Shown here: piece by piece, positions 1 through 5,303 of the stretch
Layout: each line of letters begins with the position of its first letter
How positions within the stretch are numbered: position 1 is the stretch's first letter
From: Actinomycetes bacterium
GTDB taxonomy: Bacteria > Actinomycetota > Actinomycetes > Actinomycetales > Microbacteriaceae
DNA length: 5,303 nucleotides
Direction of reading: 5' to 3'
Assembly (NCBI GenBank): GCA_023451265.1
Contig: JAEYAG010000115.1
Coordinates: forward strand, 1-5,303
Position numbers and translations under genes: made by a program
The notes under the pieces: generated by a model
The model's database searches: none
What the model saw: the letters and a program-made list of their open reading frames with translations, nothing else
What the model was told of the DNA's origin: nothing

Positions 1-1
1 C

Positions 2-370
2 TCGCTGTCGCTCAAGCAGGCCAACGAGTCGGTCGACCCCAACGGCACCGAGTTCGACCCGGCGCTGTACGGCATGGCGACCGAGTACGACGAGAACGGC
101 GAGTACAAGTACCCCGAGGGCTTCGACCCCGAGTCGGGTGCCTGGCTCGAGGGCTTCGACGCGCAGCGTGAGAAGTGGGAGCAGGAGTACGCCGCCGCTC
201 AGGCGCGCTGGGAGCAGCACAAGGCTGCCGTCGCGAAGGCCCTCGAGGCTGAGGCGGCCGCCCCGGTCGAGACCGGTGCCTCCTCGTTCTCCTCGGAGAC
301 GGTCGGCGGCGGCACCCTCGCCGACGACGAGGCGCTCGCGGCTCTCCGCGAGAAGCTTTCGGGTCGCTGA
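2..370 (+). CDS. rpsA: 30S ribosomal protein S1, C-terminal part (5' end outside window)
   Basis: This is the last 122 codons of ribosomal protein S1, the mRNA-binding protein of the small ribosomal subunit that helps load mRNA for translation initiation. The frame is open from base 2 and ends in TGA at 368-370. The first residues, SLSLKQAN, are the closing strand of the last S1 (OB-fold) RNA-binding domain. After them comes the acidic, low-complexity tail typical of actinobacterial S1, with repeated aromatic and acidic motifs (ALYGMATEYDENGEYKYPEG, then a Trp- and Glu-rich helix with WLEGFDAQREKWE). The tail ends in an Ala/Glu-rich stretch and the terminal ALREKLSGR. An internal ATG at 74 lies within the conserved S1 sequence and is not a real start. 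The family identification is recognition from memory of actinobacterial S1 C termini. Only the tail is visible, so the number of S1 domains cannot be given. Confidence 0.96.
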   Translation, partial: SLSLKQANESVDPNGTEFDPALYGMATEYDENGEYKYPEGFDPESGAWLEGFDAQREKWEQEYAAAQARWEQHKAAVAKALEAEAAAPVETGASSFSSETVGGGTLADDEALAALREKLSGR

Positions 371-385
371 GCCGAACCCCTTCGC

Positions 386-440
386 AACGGGCCGTCACCC
401 CCGACCTTCTGGTCGCGGGTGGCGGCCCGTTCGCTGTTCT
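386..440 (+). terminator. Probable rpsA transcription terminator (long GC-rich hairpin)
   Basis: Bases 386-406 pair with 411-431 around a 4-base loop (TTCT, 407-410). This gives a 21-bp stem with one G-U wobble (395/422) and one C-C mismatch (401/416). It starts 15 bases after the rpsA stop codon, which is the expected place for an intrinsic terminator. The following bases (TCGCTGTTCT) contain only a broken run of T, so it is not a textbook U-tract terminator. High-GC actinobacteria often use such tract-poor hairpins, or the stem may protect the mRNA 3' end. The structure is directly visible; the function is inferred. Confidence 0.75.
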
Positions 441-476
441 GCGGGCGTCGTGTCCCGGTGATCCCGCCGCGAGCGG

Positions 477-482
477 TAGCGT
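477..482 (+). promoter_or_regulatory. Possible -10 box for the kinase operon
   Basis: TAGCGT fits the TANNNT -10 consensus of actinobacterial housekeeping promoters. It lies between the rpsA hairpin and the kinase gene, where a promoter is needed if the hairpin terminates transcription. No convincing -35 element is visible 16-18 bases upstream. The box ends 6 bases before the GTG at 489, so the transcript could be leaderless from that GTG. If transcription starts further upstream instead, the GGAG at 486-489 could serve ATG 495. TANNNT occurs often by chance, so confidence is low. Confidence 0.3.
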
Positions 483-494
483 CATGGAGTGCGG

Positions 495-2159
495 ATGAGA
501 CGAGCGACAGCGGCGGGTGCGCCGTCCGCGACGCCCCGCACGCGTCGGCGCACGACACTGCGGTTCGACTTGCGCGACCGGGTCGCCGTCGGCAACCAGC
601 TTCTGCTGTGCGGCGTGGTCATCATCCTGTTCGTCGGCGGCACCCTCGCCGGGGTGCTGAGCAGCCCCGGCCTGTTCGCCGCGGGCACCCTTCTCGTTGC
701 TGTCGCGACGATCGCGACGCTCGCCGTCCCGTGGACGCGAGTCGGGACCATGTGGGTTGGTCTCGTGCCGCTGATCGACATCGTCGCGATCGCGGTGCTC
801 CGCGTCGCGGAGCCGCCGGCGGGTCTCGGCCTGCTCTGGGCGTTCCCGGCGATGTGGCTCGCCTCGCTCGGACTCGCGGGTCTCATCTTCAGCTGTGTCG
901 TGATCCCGGCGCTGTACTGGGTGCTGTTGGTGGTCGGCCCGGCATCCGCCTTCACCTTCTCGACCCTGCTGCTGCCGATCGTCATCATCGCGATCAGCAG
1001 CGCGGGCTACGTGGCCGCACGCCGGTTCACCGCACAGCGCGACCTGCTCGATGCGCAGGCGGCGCGGCTCGCGTTCGCCCGCTCCGCCGCCGTGCGCCAG
1101 GAGCAGCTGGTGACCGAGGTGCTCGACACCGTCGACTTCGGCGTCGTGCGCCTCTCGGTCGGTGGAGACATCGTCTACGAGAACGACGCCGTCGGCCGGC
1201 TGAGCAGCGCGATTCCGGAGCTGCACCCGGCGTCGGGACGAACGACGCTGCTCGCCGAGGACGGCCGCACGCCGCTGCCGGCGAGCGACCATCCGCTGGC
1301 GCGCACCCGGCGCGGTGAGACCTTCGACGATGTCGTGGTGTGGTCGCAGGATGCCGAGGGCCGCCGCTCGGCGCTGACGTTCACGGCGCGGCGGCTCATC
1401 GACCATCGCGGCGAGGACGGCGGGGCGGTGCTCGTGGCCCGCGATGTGACGGCGGAGCGCGAGGCGCTGCGCGCCCGCGACGACCTCGTCGCCTCGGTGT
1501 CGCACGAGCTGCGCACGCCGCTGACGTCGGTGCTGGGCTACCTCGAGCTGGCCCTCGACGAGGAGGACCTGCCCGAGCGCGCCCGTCGCTATGTTGACAC
1601 CGCGCTCAGCAGCAGCGAGCGTCTCCTCGCGATCGTCGCCGACATCCTCACCGCGTCGCGGCGCTCGCTGCAGTCGGTGGAGTCATCGGTGCATCCGCGG
1701 GAGATCGACGTCGTCGAGATCGTGCGCGCGTCGATTCTCGCGCTGCGTCCGCTCGCGGACGATCGCGTCATCAAGGTCACCCTTGACGGGGCCGACAGCG
1801 CCGTCGCCTACGCCGATCCGGGACGGTTGCGACAGGTGATCGACAACCTGCTGGGCAACGCGATCAAGTTCAACCGCGACGGTGGCTCGATCGAGGTCAC
1901 CGTCCACGCCGAGGGCGACACGACCTCGATCGCGGTGCGCGACACCGGCATCGGCATCGGCGAGGAGGACCGTGGTCGCGTCTTCGACCGGTTCTTCCGG
2001 GCCTCCGAGGACATCGCCGGCAACGGCCTCGGCCTCGCCATCAGCCATGACATCGTTCGCGCCCACGACGGCGAGCTGACCGTGGCCTCCGAGCCCGGCG
2101 TGGGCTCGACCTTCACCGTCGCGCTGCCGGCCAAGGCGGGAACGAGGGTGACGCGATGA
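495..2159 (+). CDS. Membrane PAS-containing sensor histidine kinase
   Basis: This 554-residue transmembrane kinase would autophosphorylate on His in response to a signal and pass the phosphate to a response regulator. The N terminus is Arg-rich and cytosolic. About six hydrophobic segments follow between residues 35 and 175. A PAS-like domain spans about 202-322, ending in the usual VARDVTAERE linker. The HisKA H-box SHELRTPL carries the predicted phospho-acceptor His337. The HATPase_c domain has all its boxes: N-box (N451 and N455), G1 DTGIGIG (D483), F-box FDRFFRA, and G2 GNGLGLAI (around residue 511). The kinase therefore looks catalytically intact. I chose ATG 495 because GGAG at 486-489 sits 5 bases upstream; GTG 489 in the same frame is a real alternative that adds two residues. 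The stop overlaps the next start as ATGA. No response regulator gene lies in the window, so the target is unknown. The stimulus cannot be read from the sequence. Confidence 0.92.
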   Translation: MRRATAAGAPSATPRTRRRTTLRFDLRDRVAVGNQLLLCGVVIILFVGGTLAGVLSSPGLFAAGTLLVAVATIATLAVPWTRVGTMWVGLVPLIDIVAIAVLRVAEPPAGLGLLWAFPAMWLASLGLAGLIFSCVVIPALYWVLLVVGPASAFTFSTLLLPIVIIAISSAGYVAARRFTAQRDLLDAQAARLAFARSAAVRQEQLVTEVLDTVDFGVVRLSVGGDIVYENDAVGRLSSAIPELHPASGRTTLLAEDGRTPLPASDHPLARTRRGETFDDVVVWSQDAEGRRSALTFTARRLIDHRGEDGGAVLVARDVTAEREALRARDDLVASVSHELRTPLTSVLGYLELALDEEDLPERARRYVDTALSSSERLLAIVADILTASRRSLQSVESSVHPREIDVVEIVRASILALRPLADDRVIKVTLDGADSAVAYADPGRLRQVIDNLLGNAIKFNRDGGSIEVTVHAEGDTTSIAVRDTGIGIGEEDRGRVFDRFFRASEDIAGNGLGLAISHDIVRAHDGELTVASEPGVGSTFTVALPAKAGTRVTR

Positions 2160-3331
2160 CCCTGGATCTGTTCACCGTCACGGTGATGACGGCGCTCGTG
2201 GCATCCGTCGCCAGCCTCACGTTCATCCTCGACACCGTCATCCGCCGCGATGTGGGGCCCGGCCGGCTCTGGGCGGTCGCGTTCTTCTGCGGGCTGGCGA
2301 CGACCGTCGCCTACATGGCCTGGTCCTCCGGCGTCGGTGGGGCCCTGTCGGTCGCCGTCGGCAACACCCTGTTCGTGCTCGTTCCCGGCTTCATGTGGAT
2401 CGGCACCCGCCGGTTCAACGACCGCCCGATCGGCTACGCCGCCGGCCTGCTCGCGGTGCTGGCGGCGGCGACCTTCGTCGCGGCGCTGATCCAGGCCGAC
2501 GCGCTCGGCAGCTGGGGCGGCTGGACGACGATGGCGGCGTGCCTGGTGGCGCTGTTCGTCGCCGGGGCTGCCGAGACCCTGCGCGCGCCGTTGCGGCACA
2601 TCCACAGCTCGTGGGCGCTGGCGGCGGTGCTGCTGCTCGCCGCGGTGTTCTACGCCGTCCGGCTGACTGTCTTCCTCGTCGTGGGGCACGAGAGCGCACT
2701 GTTCTCGGAGTGGCTCGGGTCGATCAGTGCCAACTTCGTCACCGTCACGCTGACCGTGGTCGCCGCCATCGTCACCTCGGTGCTGCGTTCGCACCGCACC
2801 TCCGAGCAGCGCTACGAGTGGCTCACCGAGCGCGGTGTGGCCTACGACGGCGTGATGCTCGCCCGCACCTTCGCCGGCGCGAGCGCCGACGTCGTCGAGC
2901 GGGCGCAGTGGCGGTCGGAGGGTGTCGCGCTCGTGGTCATTCGCGTCGAGGGCATCTCCGAGATCCGCACCGCGTTCGGTCCCGAGGTCGCCGACGACAT
3001 CACCGGGGCGTGCCGGCAGGCCGTGCGCCGCTACGCGCCGGCCTCGGCGATCGTCGGCGAGGACGGCGCCGATCGGCTGGCGGTGTGCGCGCTGGCGACG
3101 ACCGCCGCCGACGCGCGGCGCCTCGGCGCGATGATCTACCGCGGCTGCACGGAGGAGCTCGCCCGCTCGCAGTCGGGGCTGTTCCCCTACGTCAGCGTCG
3201 GCGTCGCCTTCACCGAGGATGCCGGCTACGACATCGACCGGCTGATGGAGGGCGCGCGCGACGCGGCGCAGCGCGCCGCGCAGACGCCGGGCGCCTCGGT
3301 GCTCCTCGATGCGCCGTCCTCGCCGTCGTGA
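2156..3331 (+). CDS. Seven-helix membrane protein with degenerate GGDEF-like domain
   Basis: This 391-residue protein has about seven predicted transmembrane helices in its N-terminal half (roughly residues 5-27, 37-57, 65-84, 93-113, 122-140, 152-176 and 189-210). A short linker leads to a cytosolic domain at about 255-385 with the outline of a GGDEF (diguanylate cyclase) fold. Its first strand is ALVVIRVEGI, and the late strand YVSVGVAF (near 345-352) is followed by a helix resembling the GGDEF C terminus. The catalytic signature is lost: GEDGAD (301-306) stands where GG(D/E)EF is expected, and the first metal-binding Asp aligns with Arg263. Cyclic di-GMP synthesis is therefore unlikely; GTP binding, or a sensing or scaffolding role, is possible. 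The start overlaps the kinase stop by 4 bases (ATGA), with GAGG at 2144-2147 spaced 8 bases from the ATG. This implies translational coupling and a shared job. The GGDEF assignment rests on pattern alignment by eye, so an unrelated nucleotide-cyclase-like fold is possible. Confidence 0.85.
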   Translation: MTLDLFTVTVMTALVASVASLTFILDTVIRRDVGPGRLWAVAFFCGLATTVAYMAWSSGVGGALSVAVGNTLFVLVPGFMWIGTRRFNDRPIGYAAGLLAVLAAATFVAALIQADALGSWGGWTTMAACLVALFVAGAAETLRAPLRHIHSSWALAAVLLLAAVFYAVRLTVFLVVGHESALFSEWLGSISANFVTVTLTVVAAIVTSVLRSHRTSEQRYEWLTERGVAYDGVMLARTFAGASADVVERAQWRSEGVALVVIRVEGISEIRTAFGPEVADDITGACRQAVRRYAPASAIVGEDGADRLAVCALATTAADARRLGAMIYRGCTEELARSQSGLFPYVSVGVAFTEDAGYDIDRLMEGARDAAQRAAQTPGASVLLDAPSSPS

Positions 3332-3344
3332 CAGGCTGTCGACC

Positions 3345-3947
3345 ATGCCTCTCATCGCGCTGACCGGCGGGATCGCCTCCGGCAAGTCGACGATCGCCCG
3401 TCGTCTCGCCGAGCACGGGGCGGTGATCGTCGACGCCGACGCGATCGTCCGCGACGTGCAGGCACCGGGCTCGCCCGTGCTGGAGCGGATCGCGGCAGCC
3501 TTCGGCGGCGAGATGCTCACTGCGGACGGCGCGCTCGACCGTGCCGCGCTCGGCGGCGTCGTCTTCGGCGACCCCGACGCCCTCGCGCGCCTGAACGGCA
3601 TCGTGCACCCCGCCGTGCGGGAGGAGTCGGCGCGGCGCTTCGCGGCGGCGTTCGCCGCCGATCCGGGCGCGGTCGTCGTCTACGACGTGCCGCTGCTGGT
3701 GGAGGCGCGCGTCGACGATCCCTGGGATCTCATCGTCGTGGCGCATGCCCCGGCATCCGTCCGCATCGAGCGTCTCGTCGCGCTGCGGGGACTGACCGAG
3801 GACGCCGCTCGCGCCCGCATCGCCGCGCAGGTCGACGACGCCGCTCGGCTGGCGGTCGCCGATGTCGTGATCGACACCGCCGGCACGCTCGAGCACACGA
3901 TCGCGCAGACCGACGCCCTGTGGCGCCGGCTTCAGGCGACCGACTGA
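3345..3947 (+). CDS. coaE: Dephospho-CoA kinase
   Basis: CoaE is the cytosolic enzyme for the last step of coenzyme A synthesis: it phosphorylates the 3'-hydroxyl of the dephospho-CoA ribose using ATP. The 200-residue product has the usual single-domain length. The Walker A P-loop is GGIASGKST (residues 8-16, Lys14). The conserved DAD follows at 30-32, then NGIVHPAVR (around 84-92), the substrate-site segment DVPLLVE (114-120), and the lid-type helix RGLTEDAARARIAAQ (148-162). ATG 3345 was chosen because it places the P-loop at the N terminus as in the family. An upstream in-frame start at 3309 would add an Arg-rich extension overlapping the previous gene. A weak AGG at 3333-3335 is the likely ribosome binding site. 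The gene starts 13 bases after the GGDEF-like gene and probably shares its transcript. The C-terminal UPF0157/GrpB-like extension of mycobacterial CoaE is absent. The 3' end overlaps the convergent gene. Confidence 0.96.
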   Translation: MPLIALTGGIASGKSTIARRLAEHGAVIVDADAIVRDVQAPGSPVLERIAAAFGGEMLTADGALDRAALGGVVFGDPDALARLNGIVHPAVREESARRFAAAFAADPGAVVVYDVPLLVEARVDDPWDLIVVAHAPASVRIERLVALRGLTEDAARARIAAQVDDAARLAVADVVIDTAGTLEHTIAQTDALWRRLQATD

Positions 3948-4519
3948 GCGCGGCGCCGTCGGCGGCGCAGCAGCGCGATGCCCACGGCGACGATCGCCAC
4001 GAGCAGCACACCGGCGAGCACCGGCACGAAGATCGCGGCGACGATGAGCGCGAACGCCGAGACGTCCTCGCCCGCCGACAGCACGGGCGCGGCCAGGCCC
4101 GCCGTCGCGAGGTTCGCCACGGGGCGCACCGACGCCTTCAGCGCGTGCATCGCCAGGGCGATGACGACGCCGACCACGATCGGCACCCACGCGTTGTCGT
4201 TGAACAGCGCGGGGTCGTCGACGCGGATCGTCTCGGCGCCGACGCCCGCTCCGAAGGCGATGCCGCCGGATGCCGGGCGCACGACGGTCTGCAGCACATC
4301 ATTGACGGAGTCCACCGCGGGGATCTTGTCGGCGACGATCTCGACGACGAGGAGGATGCCGGTGATCCACAGCGCCACGTCGCTTGAGAGCCACGACCAC
4401 CCCGCCGGCAGCTCGAGCACCGGCATGAACCGATCCAGCAGGCCGAGCGCGAACAGCGGCATCCACGCATTGAGTCCCGCCGCGGCGGCGAGGCCCGTTC
4501 CGACGAGAAACTCCAGCAT
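3932..4519 (-). CDS. DUF4126 family membrane protein
   Basis: This 195-residue integral membrane protein has no experimentally defined role that I know of. Four or five hydrophobic segments are visible, at about 5-28, 46-62, 110-128, 136-147 (weak) and 153-184. The N-terminal segment GTGLAAAAGLNAWMPL and the motif VVEIVADKIPAVDSVNDVLQ (58-77), followed by a conserved Arg-Pro (81-82), match my memory of DUF4126. The acidic and Lys residues of that motif (E60, D64, K65, D70, D74) are probably the functional core. The protein ends in a run of six Arg (185-190), consistent with a cytosolic C terminus. ATG at 4519-4517 is chosen because it begins right at the first membrane helix, and a TANNNT box lies 7 bases upstream. 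The frame stays open well beyond this start, but that stretch is antisense to uvrB. The gene converges on coaE with a 16-base overlap and diverges from uvrB. Confidence 0.87.
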   Translation of the reverse strand: MLEFLVGTGLAAAAGLNAWMPLFALGLLDRFMPVLELPAGWSWLSSDVALWITGILLVVEIVADKIPAVDSVNDVLQTVVRPASGGIAFGAGVGAETIRVDDPALFNDNAWVPIVVGVVIALAMHALKASVRPVANLATAGLAAPVLSAGEDVSAFALIVAAIFVPVLAGVLLVAIVAVGIALLRRRRRRAQSVA

Positions 4520-4526
4520 GTCGCCC

Positions 4527-4532
4527 AGGCTA
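4527..4532 (-). promoter_or_regulatory. Possible leaderless promoter -10 box for the DUF4126 gene
   Basis: Read on the minus strand, TAGCCT matches the TANNNT -10 consensus and ends 7 bases before the ATG. This spacing would put the transcription start at or next to the start codon, giving a leaderless mRNA. No good Shine-Dalgarno sequence precedes the ATG (only GGGCGA), which agrees with leaderless initiation. No clear -35 element is seen. The motif is short, so this is suggestive rather than proven. Confidence 0.45.
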
Positions 4533-4582
4533 CGCGGACCACGCCGACGGCGAACGCCGGCGCCGGTGTCGGAGGCGGCGCC

Positions 4583-4588
4583 TACCCT
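4583..4588 (+). promoter_or_regulatory. Likely leaderless promoter -10 box for uvrB
   Basis: TACCCT matches TANNNT and ends exactly 6 bases before the uvrB ATG at 4595. That is the spacing expected when transcription begins at the A of the start codon. The only purine-rich stretch before the ATG (GGAA at 4589-4592) is too close to act as a normal ribosome binding site, which supports leaderless translation. A -35 element is not evident in the GC-rich sequence upstream. No complete actinobacterial SOS (LexA) box is visible; only a CGAAC half-site occurs at 4551-4555. Confidence 0.5.
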
Positions 4589-4594
4589 GGAACG

Positions 4595-5303
4595 ATGCAG
4601 ACCACACGCTCCGTGCGCCCCTTCGAGGTCGTCAGCGAGTACGAGCCCAGCGGTGACCAGCCGCAGGCGATCGCCGAGCTGGCGGCACGCATCAACGCCG
4701 GCGAGACCGACGTCGTGCTGCTGGGCGCGACCGGCACCGGCAAGTCGGCCACGACCGCCTGGCTCGTCGAACAGGTGCAGCGGCCGACGCTGGTCCTCGC
4801 GCACAACAAGACCCTCGCGGCGCAGCTCGCGAACGAGTTCCGCGAGCTCATGCCGCACAACGCCGTCGAGTACTTCGTCAGCTACTACGACTACTACCAG
4901 CCCGAGGCGTACGTCCCGCAGACGGACACCTTCATCGAGAAGGACTCCTCGATCAACGCCGAGGTCGAGCGCCTGCGTCACTCCACCACGAACTCGCTGC
5001 TGAGCCGCCGTGACGTCGTCGTGGTCTCCACGGTCTCGTGCATCTACGGCCTCGGCGCGCCCGAGGAGTACCTGCGGGCGATGGTCGCGCTGCAGGTGGG
5101 AGAGCGGTACGACCGCGACGCGCTCATCCGCAAGTTCATCGCGATGCAGTACAACCGCAACGACGTGGACTTCTCCCGCGGCAACTTCCGCGTGCGCGGC
5201 GACACGATCGAGATCATCCCGGTGTACGAGGAGTACGCCGTGCGCATCGAGCTGTTCGGCGACGAGATCGAGGCGCTGTACATGCTGCATCCGCTCACCG
5301 GCG
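4595..5303 (+). CDS. uvrB: Excinuclease ABC subunit UvrB, N-terminal part (3' end outside window)
   Basis: UvrB is the damage-verifying helicase-like subunit of UvrABC nucleotide excision repair. UvrA delivers it to DNA, and UvrC then joins it to make the incisions. The 236 visible residues are about one third of a usual UvrB (about 670-690 residues). Seen in order: the Q-motif region YEPSGDQPQAIAEL (near 17-30); Walker A GATGTGKS (44-51, Lys50); motif Ia LAHNKTLAAQLANEF; the beta-hairpin that grips DNA, with its Tyr cluster YYDYYQPEAY (97-106) followed by VPQTDTFIEKD; the conserved VSCIYGLG (147-154, Cys149); and the start of the damage-binding domain with FRVRGDTIEIIPVYEE. All landmark residues in the visible part are present. 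ATG 4595 gives the normal N terminus (MQTTRSVRPFEVVSEYEPSG), close to a TANNNT box. The gene diverges from the DUF4126 gene across 75 bases and is probably transcribed on its own. Confidence 0.97.
   Translation, partial: MQTTRSVRPFEVVSEYEPSGDQPQAIAELAARINAGETDVVLLGATGTGKSATTAWLVEQVQRPTLVLAHNKTLAAQLANEFRELMPHNAVEYFVSYYDYYQPEAYVPQTDTFIEKDSSINAEVERLRHSTTNSLLSRRDVVVVSTVSCIYGLGAPEEYLRAMVALQVGERYDRDALIRKFIAMQYNRNDVDFSRGNFRVRGDTIEIIPVYEEYAVRIELFGDEIEALYMLHPLTG

Noticed and set aside
12..1505. Long open frame on the minus strand (about 497 codons)
   Set aside because: It is antisense to rpsA and the kinase, rich in Arg, Gly and Asp with no recognisable domain. Such frames arise from GC-rich third positions of the true genes.
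3309..3344. Upstream in-frame start for coaE
   Set aside because: It adds an Arg-rich tail before the P-loop that is not typical of CoaE and overlaps the preceding gene. ATG 3345 gives the usual N terminus.
1808..3601. Long open frame on the minus strand (about 597 codons)
   Set aside because: It is antisense to parts of the kinase, the GGDEF-like gene and coaE, all with clear family motifs. The composition is low-complexity Arg/Gly/Asp/Glu with no domain.
3953..3968. Short hairpin as a bidirectional terminator for coaE and the DUF4126 gene
   Set aside because: The stem is a perfect 6 bp but lies inside the DUF4126 coding sequence, has no T or A tract on either side, and is expected by chance at this GC content.
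4551..4564. Possible LexA/SOS box before uvrB
   Set aside because: Only the left half-site CGAAC is present. The right half after the 4-base spacer (GCGCC) does not match GTTCG.
4520..5290. Upstream in-frame extension of the DUF4126 gene
   Set aside because: The extension lies antisense to the strongly conserved uvrB coding region and lacks any domain. The family-like N terminus begins at 4519.
1..5303. Mobile element, CRISPR array, tRNA, rRNA or riboswitch
   Set aside because: I saw no transposase or integrase motifs, terminal inverted repeats, spaced direct repeats or RNA signatures. Composition looks even across the window.

Overview
The window comes from a high-GC actinobacterium, most likely Microbacteriaceae and probably Microbacterium or a close relative. 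This rests on the very high G+C, the GC-rich third codon positions, the actinobacterial C-terminal tail of ribosomal protein S1, and the gene order rpsA-coaE-(reverse-strand gene)-uvrB. From memory, Mycobacterium tuberculosis has a similar order (Rv1630 rpsA, Rv1631 coaE, Rv1632c, Rv1633 uvrB). The genus is inferred from sequence character, not from a database match.

Layout. Bases 2-370 are the 3' end of rpsA (30S ribosomal protein S1). A long GC-rich hairpin, probably its terminator, follows at 386-431. Next come two translationally coupled genes: a multi-pass membrane PAS-containing sensor histidine kinase (495-2159) and a membrane protein with seven predicted helices and a degenerate GGDEF-like C-terminal domain (2156-3331). 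They share a 4-base ATGA overlap. Thirteen bases later coaE (dephospho-CoA kinase, 3345-3947) begins, so it probably belongs to the same transcript. On the minus strand lies a DUF4126-type membrane protein (3932-4519), whose 3' end overlaps that of coaE by 16 bases. A 75-bp divergent intergenic region, with a TANNNT box 6 or 7 nt from each start codon, separates it from the first third of uvrB (4595 to the window end).

How the genes fit together. rpsA, coaE and uvrB are housekeeping genes for translation, the last step of coenzyme A synthesis and nucleotide excision repair. The unusual part is the kinase and GGDEF-like pair placed between rpsA and coaE. The kinase keeps all the catalytic boxes, but no response regulator is visible next to it. 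Its coupled partner has lost the residues needed for diguanylate cyclase activity. A plausible reading, which is inference only, is a membrane signalling pair in which the partner senses, scaffolds or binds a ligand rather than making cyclic di-GMP. Apart from this pair the region looks like ordinary core genome. I see no mobile element, CRISPR array, tRNA or rRNA.
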